64,000 bases of DNA from NCBI GenBank assembly GCA_947561395.2, contig OX387192.1, positions 4,588,001 to 4,652,000 of the forward strand, written 5' to 3'. The translations under genes were made by a program, and so were the position numbers. Under the pieces are notes generated by a model. It worked only from the letters and a program-made list of their open reading frames with translations. It had not been told where the DNA came from and ran no database searches. This DNA is from Buxus sempervirens (Eukaryota > Streptophyta > Magnoliopsida > Buxales > Buxaceae). Positions 14,101 through 26,773 of this stretch are shown here, piece by piece; position 1 is the stretch's first letter, and each line of letters starts with the position of its first letter.

Positions 14101-17100
14101 CTCTCCAATCCCAATGGAGCAGGTGTTCTTTATTCTCCTGTTGAAGAGGTTGATTTGTATATAAAATCTATTTGTTATTGGTCCAGATGTTTGGATATTC
14201 CTTGGGATAGTTTACATAACCTTGCTTGAGGTTCAATAAAAATTACACTCTCCTCATTTATTGTGAAATAGCATTTTGGCCATTGAGTGATATGCTGAAT
14301 TTCATAAATATTGGACCATTTTACCCATGTCAACTTATGATTTAAAGTAAATGAAATTTTACCTCACTAAAAGATTCTTCATATATCCTACTTCATCCTT
14401 CTGTATGTTGAATTATGATTCCCCTTTAACAATTATCCCATTCATAAAGTCAGGGATTTTAAAATTTTGGACAAGATATCACCTATAACTTCATGATGTT
14501 AAGACATCCAAGTAACCAAATGACCCGCACATGACAGAAAATACAAAGAAAGTTCTGTTTTATATCGTATGTGAAGGGCGGAAGCTAAGAGTTTTTTCAA
14601 CCTCATAGGAGATTTGTGTAAATTACTGTGTTATATTTGTTTCCTTTTCTTTTTTTTCCTTCTTCATTTCTTTTTTCTTTTTTTTTTTTTCTTTTCCATT
14701 GTTTTGTAATAAGATGTTTGAATATTTGTTTCTGAGAAAGTTTATAGGATTTGATGCCTGATTGGGCAATTTATAGGTTTTGATTCATGCTGCACATCTT
14801 GCAGATGTTCAATGATAGGATGCTCAAGATCAACGTCAAAAGATGCATACATACAGCCATCAAACTAAGGAAGAAGTATTTCTATAAGGTTGTACTTTCA
14901 TGAGCTGTGATTTGAACATAGATTTGATCTCATTCTTCCTTGGTTACTTGTTATTATGTGAACTTTAATGGCTTTGATTAATACTTTTTTGTGAAGTAAA
15001 TATGGCTTGCTGAACAACTGGATAGTGGTGCTCCACATCTCCTCTGGATTCTGACATTTGTACCAGTTGTATTTAAAACATAGATACTTAAGATTTCTCT
15101 TCAATGGGCTATACTCCCTACAGACTGTAAAATCAAGAATAGCCTATCCAATTTTTTTCCTTCTCCCAGACTATATCATGATGTGAGTTTTGTATACAGA
15201 GGTGGACATTTGTGGGTTGATTCTTCCTCTTAGATGACTCACTCTGTGAGTACTACATAAACAAAGCATAGAGATGTGAGGCACCACCATCTCTGTTCCA
15301 CCACACCATGCTATGTTTCCTCTTTCAAATCAACCATTTTTTAAACTTACAGTCCTTTTTGGAGCAGAGAATCAGAACAGGAGCCCAGCCCGTTCAGAAA
15401 GATGACTAGTGGACCTGTGCTTCTCATATGCTGCCACAATGAAAGCTCAGCCATTGCACTATTCCACTTGTTTCACTGACGGTGACACTTGAGTTGTTAG
15501 AGATGATCCAAGATTCCAAGTTTGATTTCGAATTGGAAAATTTATGTTATTTATTTCTTTTACCTGGAGGAGCTGAAAGCTGAAGCACTTGTGCCATTTG
15601 AAGATCTATCTGATAACTTGCGCTACTTTCTGTTTCACCTATTGTGCAAAGTAAGTTCTTATTATTTTTCTCTTTTTCCATTTTTTTTCATTTCATCTTT
15701 CAGTGCTATTGTTAAGTACAAGAGAAATGGGTGGATCTGCATTTAAAATCTTGGTAAGAGGTTCAGTTAGGATGATTTGTGCTAAATTGTGTGGATATGA
15801 TCACTTAAAATTGAATTAACTAACAAATCATAATGTGATTCACTTTGCTGGCAATTACATTTGCCAACTTAATACTCAACAAGTATTAAATGCAAGTTCA
15901 TTTTTCTTTATGACGCAAATTTTGTATGGATTATATGGACTTCAAAAGGAAATTTGAGTTTTGCGAAGCATGCGCTTAGGCTTGCAAAAATACGGTGAGT
16001 TAATGAATGCAATGGCTATGACTAATGGTATGGAAATATGATATATTTACAAACAAATTGGCCCAACATGCAAATCTTTGAGGTACAAAGACGTGTCAGT
16101 TAATTTTTCTTACTTGAAATTTATGAGTATTCACGATTGAAGTAGGGTTTTGATTGTTGAAGTTCAAAGGCCTTGAAAAGATTATAAAGCCTTGTTCAAG
16201 AGGGATCTTTCTACCATATAATCCACTTTTAGAAAGGATGAGCTTGTAACAAAACCAGATAGTAAGCCTCTGCCATAAATTCATTTGGGGTATGTGATGG
16301 TTGAATGTGGTCTGATTCATGATCGAACAAACTCAATTATATACCTGATATTTATTTATTATTGATTGCTATATAGTATTATATTTTTTTTAGATAGGTT
16401 TAAGTAAATGGCAAACCGTGTCAACATGTAAGAAACCAGCATCCAAGTTTTCTACAATCATTGAACTAATACATTTTAGTCTTCATTTCCAGTTAGTACC
16501 TTAACTAATTCTGTTTTACTGTTTTGAAGGGAATGAAGGTACCAAAGAAACAAAGTTTCTCCCCAGCTGCAGCAAGGTCTGATTTTGGAGCTGCTAGTCG
16601 CATTGATACTTCTCATTGGTAAGCCAAATAAGGAGAAAAGAGAATGAGAGAAAGAGAGAGGAACAACAGGTGTCACCCCAAAATTCCTCTATTTTAAAAT
16701 ATTACGACACCTAGAACGCCAATCTTGTATAAACAGTTTTTTCCGCTTTATCTTCATCTGTGAATATTGAAATTTTGAAATCAAAGTCATTGGAACAGCT
16801 TATTGTTAGTGATCCTTTTCTTTTCTCCATTGCCTTTGACAATTGACAACCCTGGTTCCCTAGGCTGTCAAATTTGATTGCCTATTGCTGGAGTAGGAAA
16901 TAGAAAAGAGAATATTACCTCTATTTGATTTTGATTAAGCATGAACAAGGAATCCAATCATCTGTTGATTACTTAGCTATTGCCTGTATGTAACTCATGC
17001 ATGTAGAATTGTAGATAGTCTAAAATCCTGTGAAAGTGAAAATCAGCAGCCTGAAGATCTCACTGAAGTCCAAATATGTTGGAGTATTGGTGATCAGGTT

Positions 17101-17148
17101 TGTACTATGGAAACTTTGCGGAAACAGTTTTATTTTCTGAAGAAATAA
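2159..17148 (+). CDS. TBC-domain Rab GTPase-activating protein, 3' part of gene (5' exons outside window)
   Basis: TBC (Tre2/Bub2/Cdc16) proteins speed GTP hydrolysis by Rab GTPases in membrane traffic. Supported exons are 2159-2560, 14805-14888, 15570-15650, 16530-16618 and, less surely, 17007-17148. The first begins after a CAG acceptor and reads IWAADFDES, then an acidic linker, then [18 protein letters not shown] and [18 protein letters not shown], the end of a plant TBC domain. The next reads [14 protein letters not shown] and [11 protein letters not shown], the expected continuation, in phase 0. Later exons read [20 protein letters not shown], then [20 protein letters not shown], then ICWSIGDQ, with a TAA at 17146. 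Joining exon 4 (ending TG) to the next acceptor (starting A) makes a TGA, so either the last exon is 3' UTR or its acceptor is misplaced. The catalytic arginine and glutamine fingers would lie upstream of the window. The TBC call is firm; the last two joints are inferred. Confidence 0.72.
2898..2966 (-). repeat. Copia 3' LTR with internal deletion (69 bp)
   Basis: Matches both ends of the 173-bp LTR at 12672-12844 (GTAAAC..GAGAGAAAATAG at one end, CTACTTTCTATAACA at the other) but lacks the 104 bp between. The break has a CAC microhomology. Confidence 0.85.
2974..4639 (-). pseudogene. Copia pol: reverse transcriptase and RNase H (broken)
   Basis: Minus-strand blocks run from right to left. 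The first is an RT start ([41 protein letters not shown]); its open frame begins at 4667, 28 bases inside the gypsy LTR. Next is a segment with [14 protein letters not shown] and the active-site box YVDDIVITG (3862-4083), then [17 protein letters not shown] sequence (3463-3666). Last is the RNase H end with [23 protein letters not shown] and [10 protein letters not shown] (2974-3216). Stops and frameshifts separate the blocks, so no active enzyme is made. The catalytic YVDD itself is intact. Confidence 0.88.
4640..5055 (+). repeat. Gypsy 5' LTR
   Basis: 416 bp, TG...CA ends, paired with 9241-9656. Open frames on its minus strand are repeated in the other LTR and are chance. Confidence 0.93.
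5076..5651 (+). pseudogene. Gypsy gag (truncated by stop)
   Basis: ATG at 5076 ([20 protein letters not shown]), an N-terminal coiled-coil-like stretch, then the retrotransposon gag core: [41 protein letters not shown] and [14 protein letters not shown]. It stops at TAG 5649 where family members continue to a zinc knuckle; the remainder is in other frames to about 5950, with a partial knuckle near 5925-5955. Confidence 0.85.
5960..9324 (+). pseudogene. Gypsy pol: protease, RT, RNase H, integrase, chromodomain-like tail (broken)
   Basis: Protease [10 protein letters not shown] lies near 6150. RT is at 6755-7231 with [36 protein letters not shown] and [17 protein letters not shown]; just before the catalytic FxDD box the frame breaks in a run of T, and the box reads D-N rather than D-D. 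RNase H is at 7398-7980 ([21 protein letters not shown]). The integrase zinc finger and core are at 8213-8668 ([42 protein letters not shown]). The tail at 8818-9324 has [20 protein letters not shown] and [12 protein letters not shown], then a chromodomain-like [17 protein letters not shown]. At least six stops or frameshifts are present. Confidence 0.88.
9241..9656 (+). repeat. Gypsy 3' LTR
   Basis: 416 bp, begins directly after the polypurine tract and ends before the duplicate GGGTA. Confidence 0.93.
9755..10680 (-). pseudogene. Copia integrase (broken)
   Basis: Minus-strand frames include [19 protein letters not shown] and [12 protein letters not shown] (10474-10674), the GAG-pre-integrase zinc region and integrase core start. 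The core end is [25 protein letters not shown] and [16 protein letters not shown] (9755-10216). The sequence between is degraded. The gypsy insertion separates it from the RT part. Confidence 0.85.
10980..12176 (-). pseudogene. Copia gag and protease (broken)
   Basis: Gag would start at the minus-strand ATG near 12176 ([15 protein letters not shown]), continue to [13 protein letters not shown], then shift frame to [13 protein letters not shown] and [20 protein letters not shown] (11581-11904), typical of copia gag (UBN2-like). A CX2CX4HX4C knuckle ([14 protein letters not shown]) is near 11320-11380. The protease site around 11100 reads [10 protein letters not shown] where DSGA would be expected, so the active aspartate is lost. 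Confidence 0.82.
12672..12844 (-). repeat. Copia 5' LTR (173 bp)
   Basis: Minus-strand TGTTATAGAAAGTAG...GGTTTACA, directly followed on that strand by the primer site ATGGTATCAGAGCC. Short for a copia LTR. Confidence 0.85.
12850..12965 (+). mobile_element. LINE 3'-end scrap
   Basis: About 100 bp matching the 3' end at 1095-1195 (TTGAAGATATGGTTTTTGAT, GGGATAAGGCATTTG, TTATTGATT), followed by a (TGTA/TGTG)n tail instead of poly-A. The copia element inserted at its left edge: the few bases left of the copia (GTTGACTAC) fit the same LINE. Confidence 0.6.
12966..14804. other. Remainder of TBC intron, no gene recognised
   Basis: AT-rich sequence with T-rich runs (14640-14700). No coding-like frame or repeat boundary stands out. 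Confidence 0.5.
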
Positions 17149-17263
17149 TAGGCGGTATGTGCTTCTTTATATGCACTCCCTTTGCTTAATGAAACATATT
17201 TCCTTCCTAATGTGCATATAGCCCTTCTAATAATACTGAAGGTTTCCTAACAAATAGCATGGA

Positions 17264-20097
<2,834 letters not shown>

Positions 20098-20161
20098 AAA
20101 CAGGCACAGTGAACAGAGAGAGCAATGAACGCATGGGGTGTGGTTGGGGTGGTGAGAGTCG

Positions 20162-20175
20162 GGTATTTATATGGG
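20162..20175 (-). promoter_or_regulatory. Probable TATA box of the peroxidase gene
   Basis: Minus strand CCATATAAATACCC about 70 bp upstream of the ATG at 20097, in an otherwise GC-richer leader. Position and sequence fit; no start site is proven. Confidence 0.6.
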
Positions 20176-20317
20176 CCACCAATGGGTGGCACCCACATGG
20201 CGTTCTCGGCAATGCCCCACCATGTCTTGCGGCACGTATGAAGGTGCGTGAGGAAGCAGGCTGTGCACGTGCACCGAGGACCAAATATTATAGTATTCGA
20301 TAACATTCTTTCACATC

Positions 20318-20374
20318 GTTTGGAAACGTGAGTTTCCACCCCAAAAAAAAAAAAAAAGTTTGGAAACGTGAGTT
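20318..20374 (+). mobile_element. Minimal retroposition scar upstream of the peroxidase
   Basis: Two identical 17-bp copies (GTTTGGAAACGTGAGTT at 20318-20334 and 20358-20374) flank a 23-bp insert ending in a 15-A run. This is the signature of a target-primed insertion reduced to little more than its tail. Confidence 0.65.
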
Positions 20375-20878
20375 ACAAGGGATTTGCATGTGACTCTCCA
20401 CCGGCGTGGGGTGGGATATTGTCATCTTTTTTACAGAATACTCTTTTTTCTTTATGGACCATCTGGTCCATCGATCTCAAGTTACAAAATGCTCTTTTTT
20501 CTTTATTGACTTAAAACCAATTAAATGCTAGCATGTCAGCGAAAGTGCCACGTCATTATTTAAGCCAGAAAAGTTAAACACGTTGGTTTTACTAATCCTA
20601 TTTTTTTGATGCATTAATTGGTTGTTGTTGTTAGAGTTAGATGTTGTCACGTAAAACATCTAACAATTAGTGATCTTCCACCGTTTTATATGTTTTGATG
20701 TGGGGTGCACTTAAAACAACACCAATGAAGTATCTTTATAACATATACTTAGAGGACTCATATCTTTATAACGTATCTTTACTGCAAGCTTAGGCAGTAA
20801 AGCTTCAAGATGTTTTACCTAAGACTTGGGATCAAATCCTGCCTTCCACCCCAGTCCTTTGAAGACAAAAAAAAAAAA
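20375..20878. other. Intergenic, nothing firm
   Basis: Contains a repeated phrase TACTCTTTTTTCTTTAT / TGCTCTTTTTTCTTTAT about 65 bp apart. No gene seen. Confidence 0.4.
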
Positions 20879-21319
20879 GGGAAAATTATAGAAAAGGGTC
20901 CCTTTTCGTTGAAATTTATAAAAAATGCCACTAAGATCTCAAATTACAGAAAAGAGCCACTTTTTGTCGATATTTATAAAAATTTCCGTCGAAATTAAAT
21001 TATAGGATCAATTTTCAAAAATAATTAAATTTGAGGATCATTTTCTTAGCACACAAGCTCATTATACATAAGACTTAGGCTTATTATATGGGACACAAGC
21101 TCATGTTATATGCGACATAAGCGTATTCAACGTGGGATGCAAGCACATCAAATGTGGACTCGAGCGTGGTTTTTGTATAATAAAATGACACTATTTTTTA
21201 ATTATTTTTTAGAAGTGACCCTTCAAATTAATTATCGACAAAAAGTGACTTTTTTGTATTTCAACATTTTAATGTTTTTATAAATATCAACCAAAAGTGA
21301 TCCTTTTCCATAATTTCTC
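20879..21319. mobile_element. MULE-type MITE with ~45-bp inverted ends
   Basis: Left end GGGAAAATTATAGAAAAGGG and the complement of the right end GAGAAATTATGGAAAAGGAT continue in parallel for about 45 bp (CCCTTTTCGTTGA / CACTTTTGGTTGA, then ATTTATAAAAA). The flanks are A-rich (9 A at left, AAAAAGAAG at right), so the duplication is only suggestive. No coding content. Confidence 0.65.
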
Positions 21320-22358
21320 AAAAAGAAGGATTGGTTGGCATGTGGAACCCACTAGCTTAAGGTGATCTAGTGCTTGACAGCCCACCTTAGATCTCCTACA
21401 ACAGCCATGGTAAAAAGGTCCGAATTGATTGTAGGTTGCACAAAAGCCAAACTTGAACAGGGGTATGTGCAACACGGTCATCAGGAACAAGGATGACGAT
21501 GGTCACTGTGTATATAAATGACTAATTTGCCCTTGTATCCGCCTCATAGTAGAGAAGTGTCTCTTTCCTGTTGCCACCTTTTTTTCCCCCCTCAATTAGC
21601 AAGAAGAATGAAAACAAGTTAATTGGGATGATAATGATATTAGGCGTAACACACATTAGTCAATGCTTGCCATGTGATGTTTTGAATCCCAATGACCTCT
21701 TAAGACGGTATCATCACCATGATGAAGGGTTCATGATGGCTCGATCGAGCTAAGGCATGAAAAAACCGTGAACCCGTGTAGCACTGTAGTTCTACTAGTG
21801 CAAGTGGCAATGGCTACAACTGTTGTTGAGTATGGCCTAAGCTTAATTGCTGGGGTTTAATTTAATTAATTAATCTTTACGTATAAACATTCCACCGCGT
21901 AATCAGTTATTGAAGGAATCCGACGACCATAGATTTTTTTTTTTGGTAGCATCCGATAACCATAGATGGATTCTGTGTTATTCTTCACTTTGATGGCTAA
22001 CAGACTTTGACAGCTTGAAACAAACCTAGGCACAGGAATTATTTGTCCTGATTTTCCAGCTAGGCCTATATCAAGGGGTTGAACTAAATATATGATTCGT
22101 CTGGTATCTAAATATATGGTTCATTTACTACTTTAACTAGTACTAGATCAAAAATTTATGATACATATATAGGGTGTACTATTTAATGTGTACGAGCCTG
22201 CCCCAGATGTATTAGAAATGATATCTTGGGATGGATGTAGAGCTAAGCTAATTGCTTCTGCTCCAAAACCAGAGGACTGGGTAGGTTGTAAGAGATGTGA
22301 ATTTGCTTCTCCAATAGATTTCTTGAGTGTCTGGTTTATTTATGGCATAAGATAACTT
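21320..22358. other. Intergenic, no gene recognised
   Basis: AT-rich; short open frames on both strands lack recognisable motifs. Confidence 0.45.
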
Positions 22359-22535
22359 GTAATATGGGTCTAGTTTATTGATACATTCCATAAAACTCCA
22401 CTTAGAATCCATTTGATTTCTTCTTACCAATTGTCAATGGGTTAAAATTGTAATATGGGTCTAGTTTATTGATACATTCCATAAAACTCCACTTAGAATC
22501 CATTTGATTTTTTCTTACCAACTGTCAATAGGTCA
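22359..22535 (+). repeat. Two-copy 90-bp tandem duplication
   Basis: TGTAATATGGGTCTAGTTTA and the following ~80 bp occur at 22359 and again at 22449 with only a few differences (e.g. GATTTCTTC vs GATTTTTTC). Confidence 0.85.
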
Positions 22536-22603
22536 AATCCTAGATCTGAACTCGACCCTGTATGTGATTCTAATATTTAGATACGGATATACAATCTTAT
22601 CCG

Positions 22604-23176
22604 TCAGATCGAATGCGGTTATTCTTAATCGATGACGAAGATCTGAATATATTTTATATATTTTTGCAATATGTTGGTGTCTCCCATGAAGTCAAGATTG
22701 GTAATATAACACAATTACATAACATGGAATAGTTTTATGCAAAAGCCACAAAGAAAGCTCATCATCATGTGCTTGTTAATCATCAATCAAGGCCAACACC
22801 CTTTGCTTAAAGGAATCTGTGGCTTCATATTGCAACTAATTAATAAGAAACTTAATCTTTAAAAAAGCCCATAAGCCCCTTTCCTTGCTTCTAGTTTAAG
22901 GGCCCATGTTTTAGTTAAAGGAACTGAGATCCTTTTTATTTGTGGTCAAACAAGGGAAACAAAAACATTATTTTCTATTTCTAATTAAAGAGATATGATT
23001 ATAAAAAAACAATGGCGGGACCTGTTCTTGTACTTATTTTTCATCTATTTTATTCTTTCCATGTAGCTTACAATTTTCTCTACTCCCTTGTTTAGTAACT
23101 ACACTTACAACACTGTGTTTGTTTAGGGGAGTCAATTTTAGGCTTAGTTTGTTTAAACCAGGTTTAACTAGAACTG
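22604..23176 (+). repeat. Direct repeat, copy A (~0.57 kb)
   Basis: Shares TCAGATCGAATGCGGTTATT through TTTAACTAGA with copy B, which is at 24462-24876 continued at 47033-47234 and is split by the giant MULE. A lacks a ~36-bp segment present in B at 47090-47125. A carries the uninterrupted target at about 22998-23010. Confidence 0.85.
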
Positions 23177-23441
23177 AGCATGCATGCATGCTTTAGGTTA
23201 AAAAGTTGGTTGGGACTATGTTTTCCTTGGGAAGCGTGTCGAAGCTGTAACTAGGGTTAAGCAAAGGCTAGTTTCTCGTTCCGTCGGTACCCCACCTCCA
23301 TGAGAACGCACTAAGAGATCTGGTTCCCTCCCTCTTCTACCTCCCCAGAGCCTGAAATCTTTGTGTTTCCTTCTCTCTATAGTGGTGTCCTTGACTTGAA
23401 CTTTTACCTTTCCCCGATAGTTCACCCTTCAACCCTTACCC

Positions 23442-24168
23442 ATGGAAGACATTACCCTTAGCCTAAAAGAAATGATATCCCTCCAAGAGCAAACATCACT
23501 TTCAAACCCTCGCAAGAAGACAAGATCTGAATAAACAAACAGTGGAACTCCCTAGTTGTTTTGGAGAAGAGATTCAACTTCACACCCTCAAAAACATTTC
23601 GTCTCGCCTGTGGAAAACCATCAAACTTTCCAGAGTTATCAATGTGGGACCAAAAAGATTCCTGGTGGCTTTTAGCTCTAAAGAAGACAGAGATAAGATT
23701 TTATGGGGCCGGCCGTGGATTGTCAACAACGCAATGATTCTTATGGAGCCTCTCGGAGAAGAAGATGAGGCAAACCGGCACGACTTCAAAGGCATCACCT
23801 TCTGGATACAAATCCACAACCTCCCTCGGAAATACCAGGATGCCGACATCATCAAGGGGTTAGTTGGTCTATTTGGGGAAAGCCTGTATAAAGAGATTCC
23901 TGAGGAAGGAGGCGAACCTCGTCCGATCACAGCCAAGGTTACCATTCTGCTTGACAAACCGATTCCGCTAGGAGTTTTCTTTGATGAATCATCTGAGAGC
24001 AAAGTGTGGCTCCCCTTCAAGTTCGAAAATCTTCCAATCTATTGTGTTTCTTGTGGGTTTATCGGGCACACGCTCTTGAACTGTCTCAAGCCATTCAGGG
24101 CGAGGGGAAGCTTCTGCTGGAAAAAAAATGTACTCCGACCCCCTCTCTAGCCCGATGGCCAAGAGGAG
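23442..24168 (+). pseudogene. LINE ORF1-like (DUF4283 plus CCHC knuckle), broken
   Basis: A possible start at 23442 (MEDITLSLKEMISLQEQ) hits a stop near 23532. The main frame 23542-24150 then reads IINVGP-type RNA-binding sequence: VINVGPKRFLVAFSSKEDRD, ILWGRPWIVNNAMILM, FWIQIHNLP, a DUF4283 fold. It ends with FENLPIYCVSCGFIGHTLLNC, a CX2CX4HX4C zinc knuckle. Such proteins bind LINE RNA as a chaperone. No ORF2 follows, so the element is a fragment. It lies exactly between direct repeats A and B. Confidence 0.75.
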
Positions 24169-24461
24169 GAATGCGTTGATCGGAAGCTCTTGGAAGATGA
24201 GTGGGCGTGTTGAATCGGTGGCCCGAGTGGATTCAGGCTTGAGTCCACCGTTGACCCTTGAAACGGTTAGTTTGAGGGGACTGGAAAGGACGCCAAGCCG
24301 CCAGAAGACACACCTCGGTCAGAACGAAGGTTGGCTTGTCTCGAGCCCGAGTTCAGGGCTGGGTCCCGAATTGGGTTAGGCGAACGAGGCAGCTTATAAC
24401 TGTAATTTATTTCATTTCGATATTGGGCCCGGTTTGCAAGGCCCTAACCTACTAATTTCCA

Positions 24462-24876
24462 TCAGATCGAATGCGGTTATTCTTATTCGATGATGAAGAT
24501 CTGAATATATTATATATGTTTTATATATTTTTGCAATATGTTGGTGTCTCCTATGAAGTCAAGATTGGTAATCTAACACAATTACATAACATGGAAAAGT
24601 TTTATGCAAAAGCCATGAAGAAAGCTCATCATCATGCGCTTGTTAATCATCAATCAAGGCCAACACCCTTTGCTTAAAGGAATCATGTGGCTTCATATTG
24701 CAACCAAGTAATAAGAAAATTAGTCTTTAAAAAAACCCATAAGCCCCTTTCCTTGCTTCTAGTTTAAGGGCCCATGTTTTAGTTAAAGGAACTTAGGCCC
24801 TTTTAATTTGTGGTCAAACAAGGGAAACAAAAACATTATTTTATATTTCTAATTAAAGAGATATGATTACAAAAAA
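24462..24876 (+). repeat. Direct repeat, copy B, left part
   Basis: Partner of 22604-23000. It contains an exon-like frame (24471-24677, YVGVSYEVKIGNLTQLHNME then ending RPTPFA) that is also present, with damage, in copy A. Ends at the MULE duplication TACAAAAAA. Confidence 0.8.
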
Positions 24877-26484
24877 GGGAAAATTATCAAATGAGGCACC
24901 CTTTCCCCGGTATTGCCAAAAAGAGGCCACGAAAATTCTTAATGGTAGAAAAAAGCAACTTTTAAAGATTATTTGCGAAATGGGGGGTCATGTCATCAGT
25001 GGTTGTTTTGTCCCCCACATCAGAAAACTAAATGTCCCTCTCTCTCCTCTCGCTTTCACCCTTTGTTCTCTTCGCACCAAGAGCATCAGACCGCTTTTTC
25101 TTCCTTTCATATTTCTTTGGATCCTCCGTCCACCCTCTTCAGCGACCACCCTCTCCGGTCGTAAACATTCGTACGCCCTCTTCGTGCGCCCTTAATAGGC
25201 TCTCCAATGACACCCATTCATCAATCCCCTTGTCTGTTTGTTCTTCCCGTTTGAGAGAAGTCTCTGGCGACCCCATTCGAAGCCCTCTCCCCCATTTTGT
25301 TTAGCAACCTCATCGGCGACCACCCGCTCCCTCCAAATCAGGTAAGCTTCATCCCCATTTCGGTTTCTAAATCTTTGCCCTAACTAACGCAAGTGTGCCT
25401 TGCGTTTTCTTGTAGACGCACTTCATGAAGTCTCTTGCGACCCCATTCGAAGCAGAATCCAACCTCCTCGGCAGCCACCCCCTCCAAATCGGGTATGCTA
25501 TATCCCCTTATTGGTTCCTAAAACTTTTCCCTAAATTGTTAATCGGTATGCGACTGCATTATACTACTCATTTTTTGCGTTTTGTGAGAAGAGATGTTTG
25601 ATTTGGAGATACTTTATTATGTTTTTGCCCTAAATTTGATAATCGGAATGTCATTATTTTCTTCAATTGCGTTTTGATATCCTTTTTATCTATAATCATC
25701 TATAGTGTAGATGTTGATGGCATTATGCCATGCTTTCAACTGGCAATTCATTGCATTTTTATGCACACTTGCTCTTCTGTGAATAACGATTCCCTTTCGT
25801 TATTCCAAACACTTGTCACCATGAATGAGAACAGTTACTGTTTGTAGGGCCAACCAGTGTCAATTTCGATATCAAAGAACATTGATATAGACATGTTATT
25901 TCTAATCTAGGATGCGAAAAGTTCCTTTTGTAGGGAAAAGCAACATTAGTTGCAGTATCATAGAAGAATGAAATATGCGGATGAATTTCCTTTTATCAGT
26001 TCGTCTTTCTACCATGATTTTCTTGATGTAATTTATGAAATCTAAAACATAAAAACACCTATCTTTGTTTGTATAAAGTAGTTTTTTGAAATGATTTCTA
26101 ATATATTTCTGTGTTTTCCCTTTGTCTTGAAATTTATTTATAGGTGAACTACGAGAATTCACTCTTTAAATGAGTTGAGAGTATGACTTTGTTGTGACCC
26201 GAAGTAACAATCATAGGATTGTTTTTCAATTTTTCTTGGTTGAAGTATGGAGTGCTTTTATAAATACATTAAACTCAATGTACCCCATTTATAAAGACAT
26301 GAGGAGATGAAAGAAACATAGGGCCATTGTATTAAAAAATTATTAGATGAAAAGGTATGAAAGCTTTCTTTTGGAAGCACATATGGTTATTAGAGAGTTA
26401 GGGCAACACATCTATGCCCGTAGTGTTAAAGTCTCCTAAAGAGAAGAGAAGAGAGGTCCAATGAATATGAAGATAGGAAATGTT
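24877..26484 (+). repeat. MULE left terminal inverted repeat (1.6 kb)
   Basis: Complementary to 45111-47023. Inner boundary is at GATAGGAAATGTT, after which the two sides diverge. A donor-like CAGGTAAGC (about 25340) and acceptor-like TTTTCTTGTAG (about 25405) sit inside. Confidence 0.88.
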
Positions 26485-26642
26485 ATATTTATGTAAATAT
26501 GACAACCATACAGGAATTTTTATGTTTATGTAACTGTGGACCCCACATACGCATACATTTTGCAATGAATGGTTAAATATGACAATAATAAGTATAAATT
26601 GTGGTAATGAAGTACTTACTCTTCATCGTGGCTAAGATAAAC

Positions 26643-26773
26643 CTAATCGTAGAGACGCTTTTCGTCATCCCCGAGTGGAGGGAATTTGTAAACCATTACA
26701 TAAGGAGATGGAAGCTTTGTTGCTATCTGCTTTATTCGTCTTTTCCTGCTTGTGATTGGGATTGGGGCGCAAC
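26643..26773 (-). pseudogene. Host-gene-like fragment, 3' piece (possibly ULP/DUF1985-type)
   Basis: Minus-strand frame CAPIPITSRKRRIKQIATKL then PSPYVMVYKFPPL, ending at a stop at 26643-26645. It is the in-frame continuation of the piece at 42897-43172: both sides of the solo LTR share the codon TGC through the duplication GCAAC/GCAAT. The basic 'KRRIK..A..L.SPYV' pattern resembles the linker before the ULP1-type peptidase domain in plant KAONASHI-type MULEs. No catalytic His/Asp/Cys domain is present, so this is a weak guess. Confidence 0.35.

Larger units (their letters stand above)
2561..14804 (+). other. 12.2-kb GC-AG intron of the TBC gene carrying nested retrotransposons
   Basis: The exon end ATT AAG is followed by GCAGGT, and the acceptor is TTGCAG before ATGTTCAATG. 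Keeping the frame (I-K then M-F-N-D) requires splicing at AAG|GC, because using the nearby GT two codons later breaks the frame. The intron contains the copia/gypsy nest and a LINE 3' scrap. Confidence 0.65.

Noticed and set aside
22604-24876. Repeats A and B as LTRs of one retrotransposon
   Set aside because: No TG...CA ends, no primer site after A, no purine tract before B, and no 5-bp duplication.
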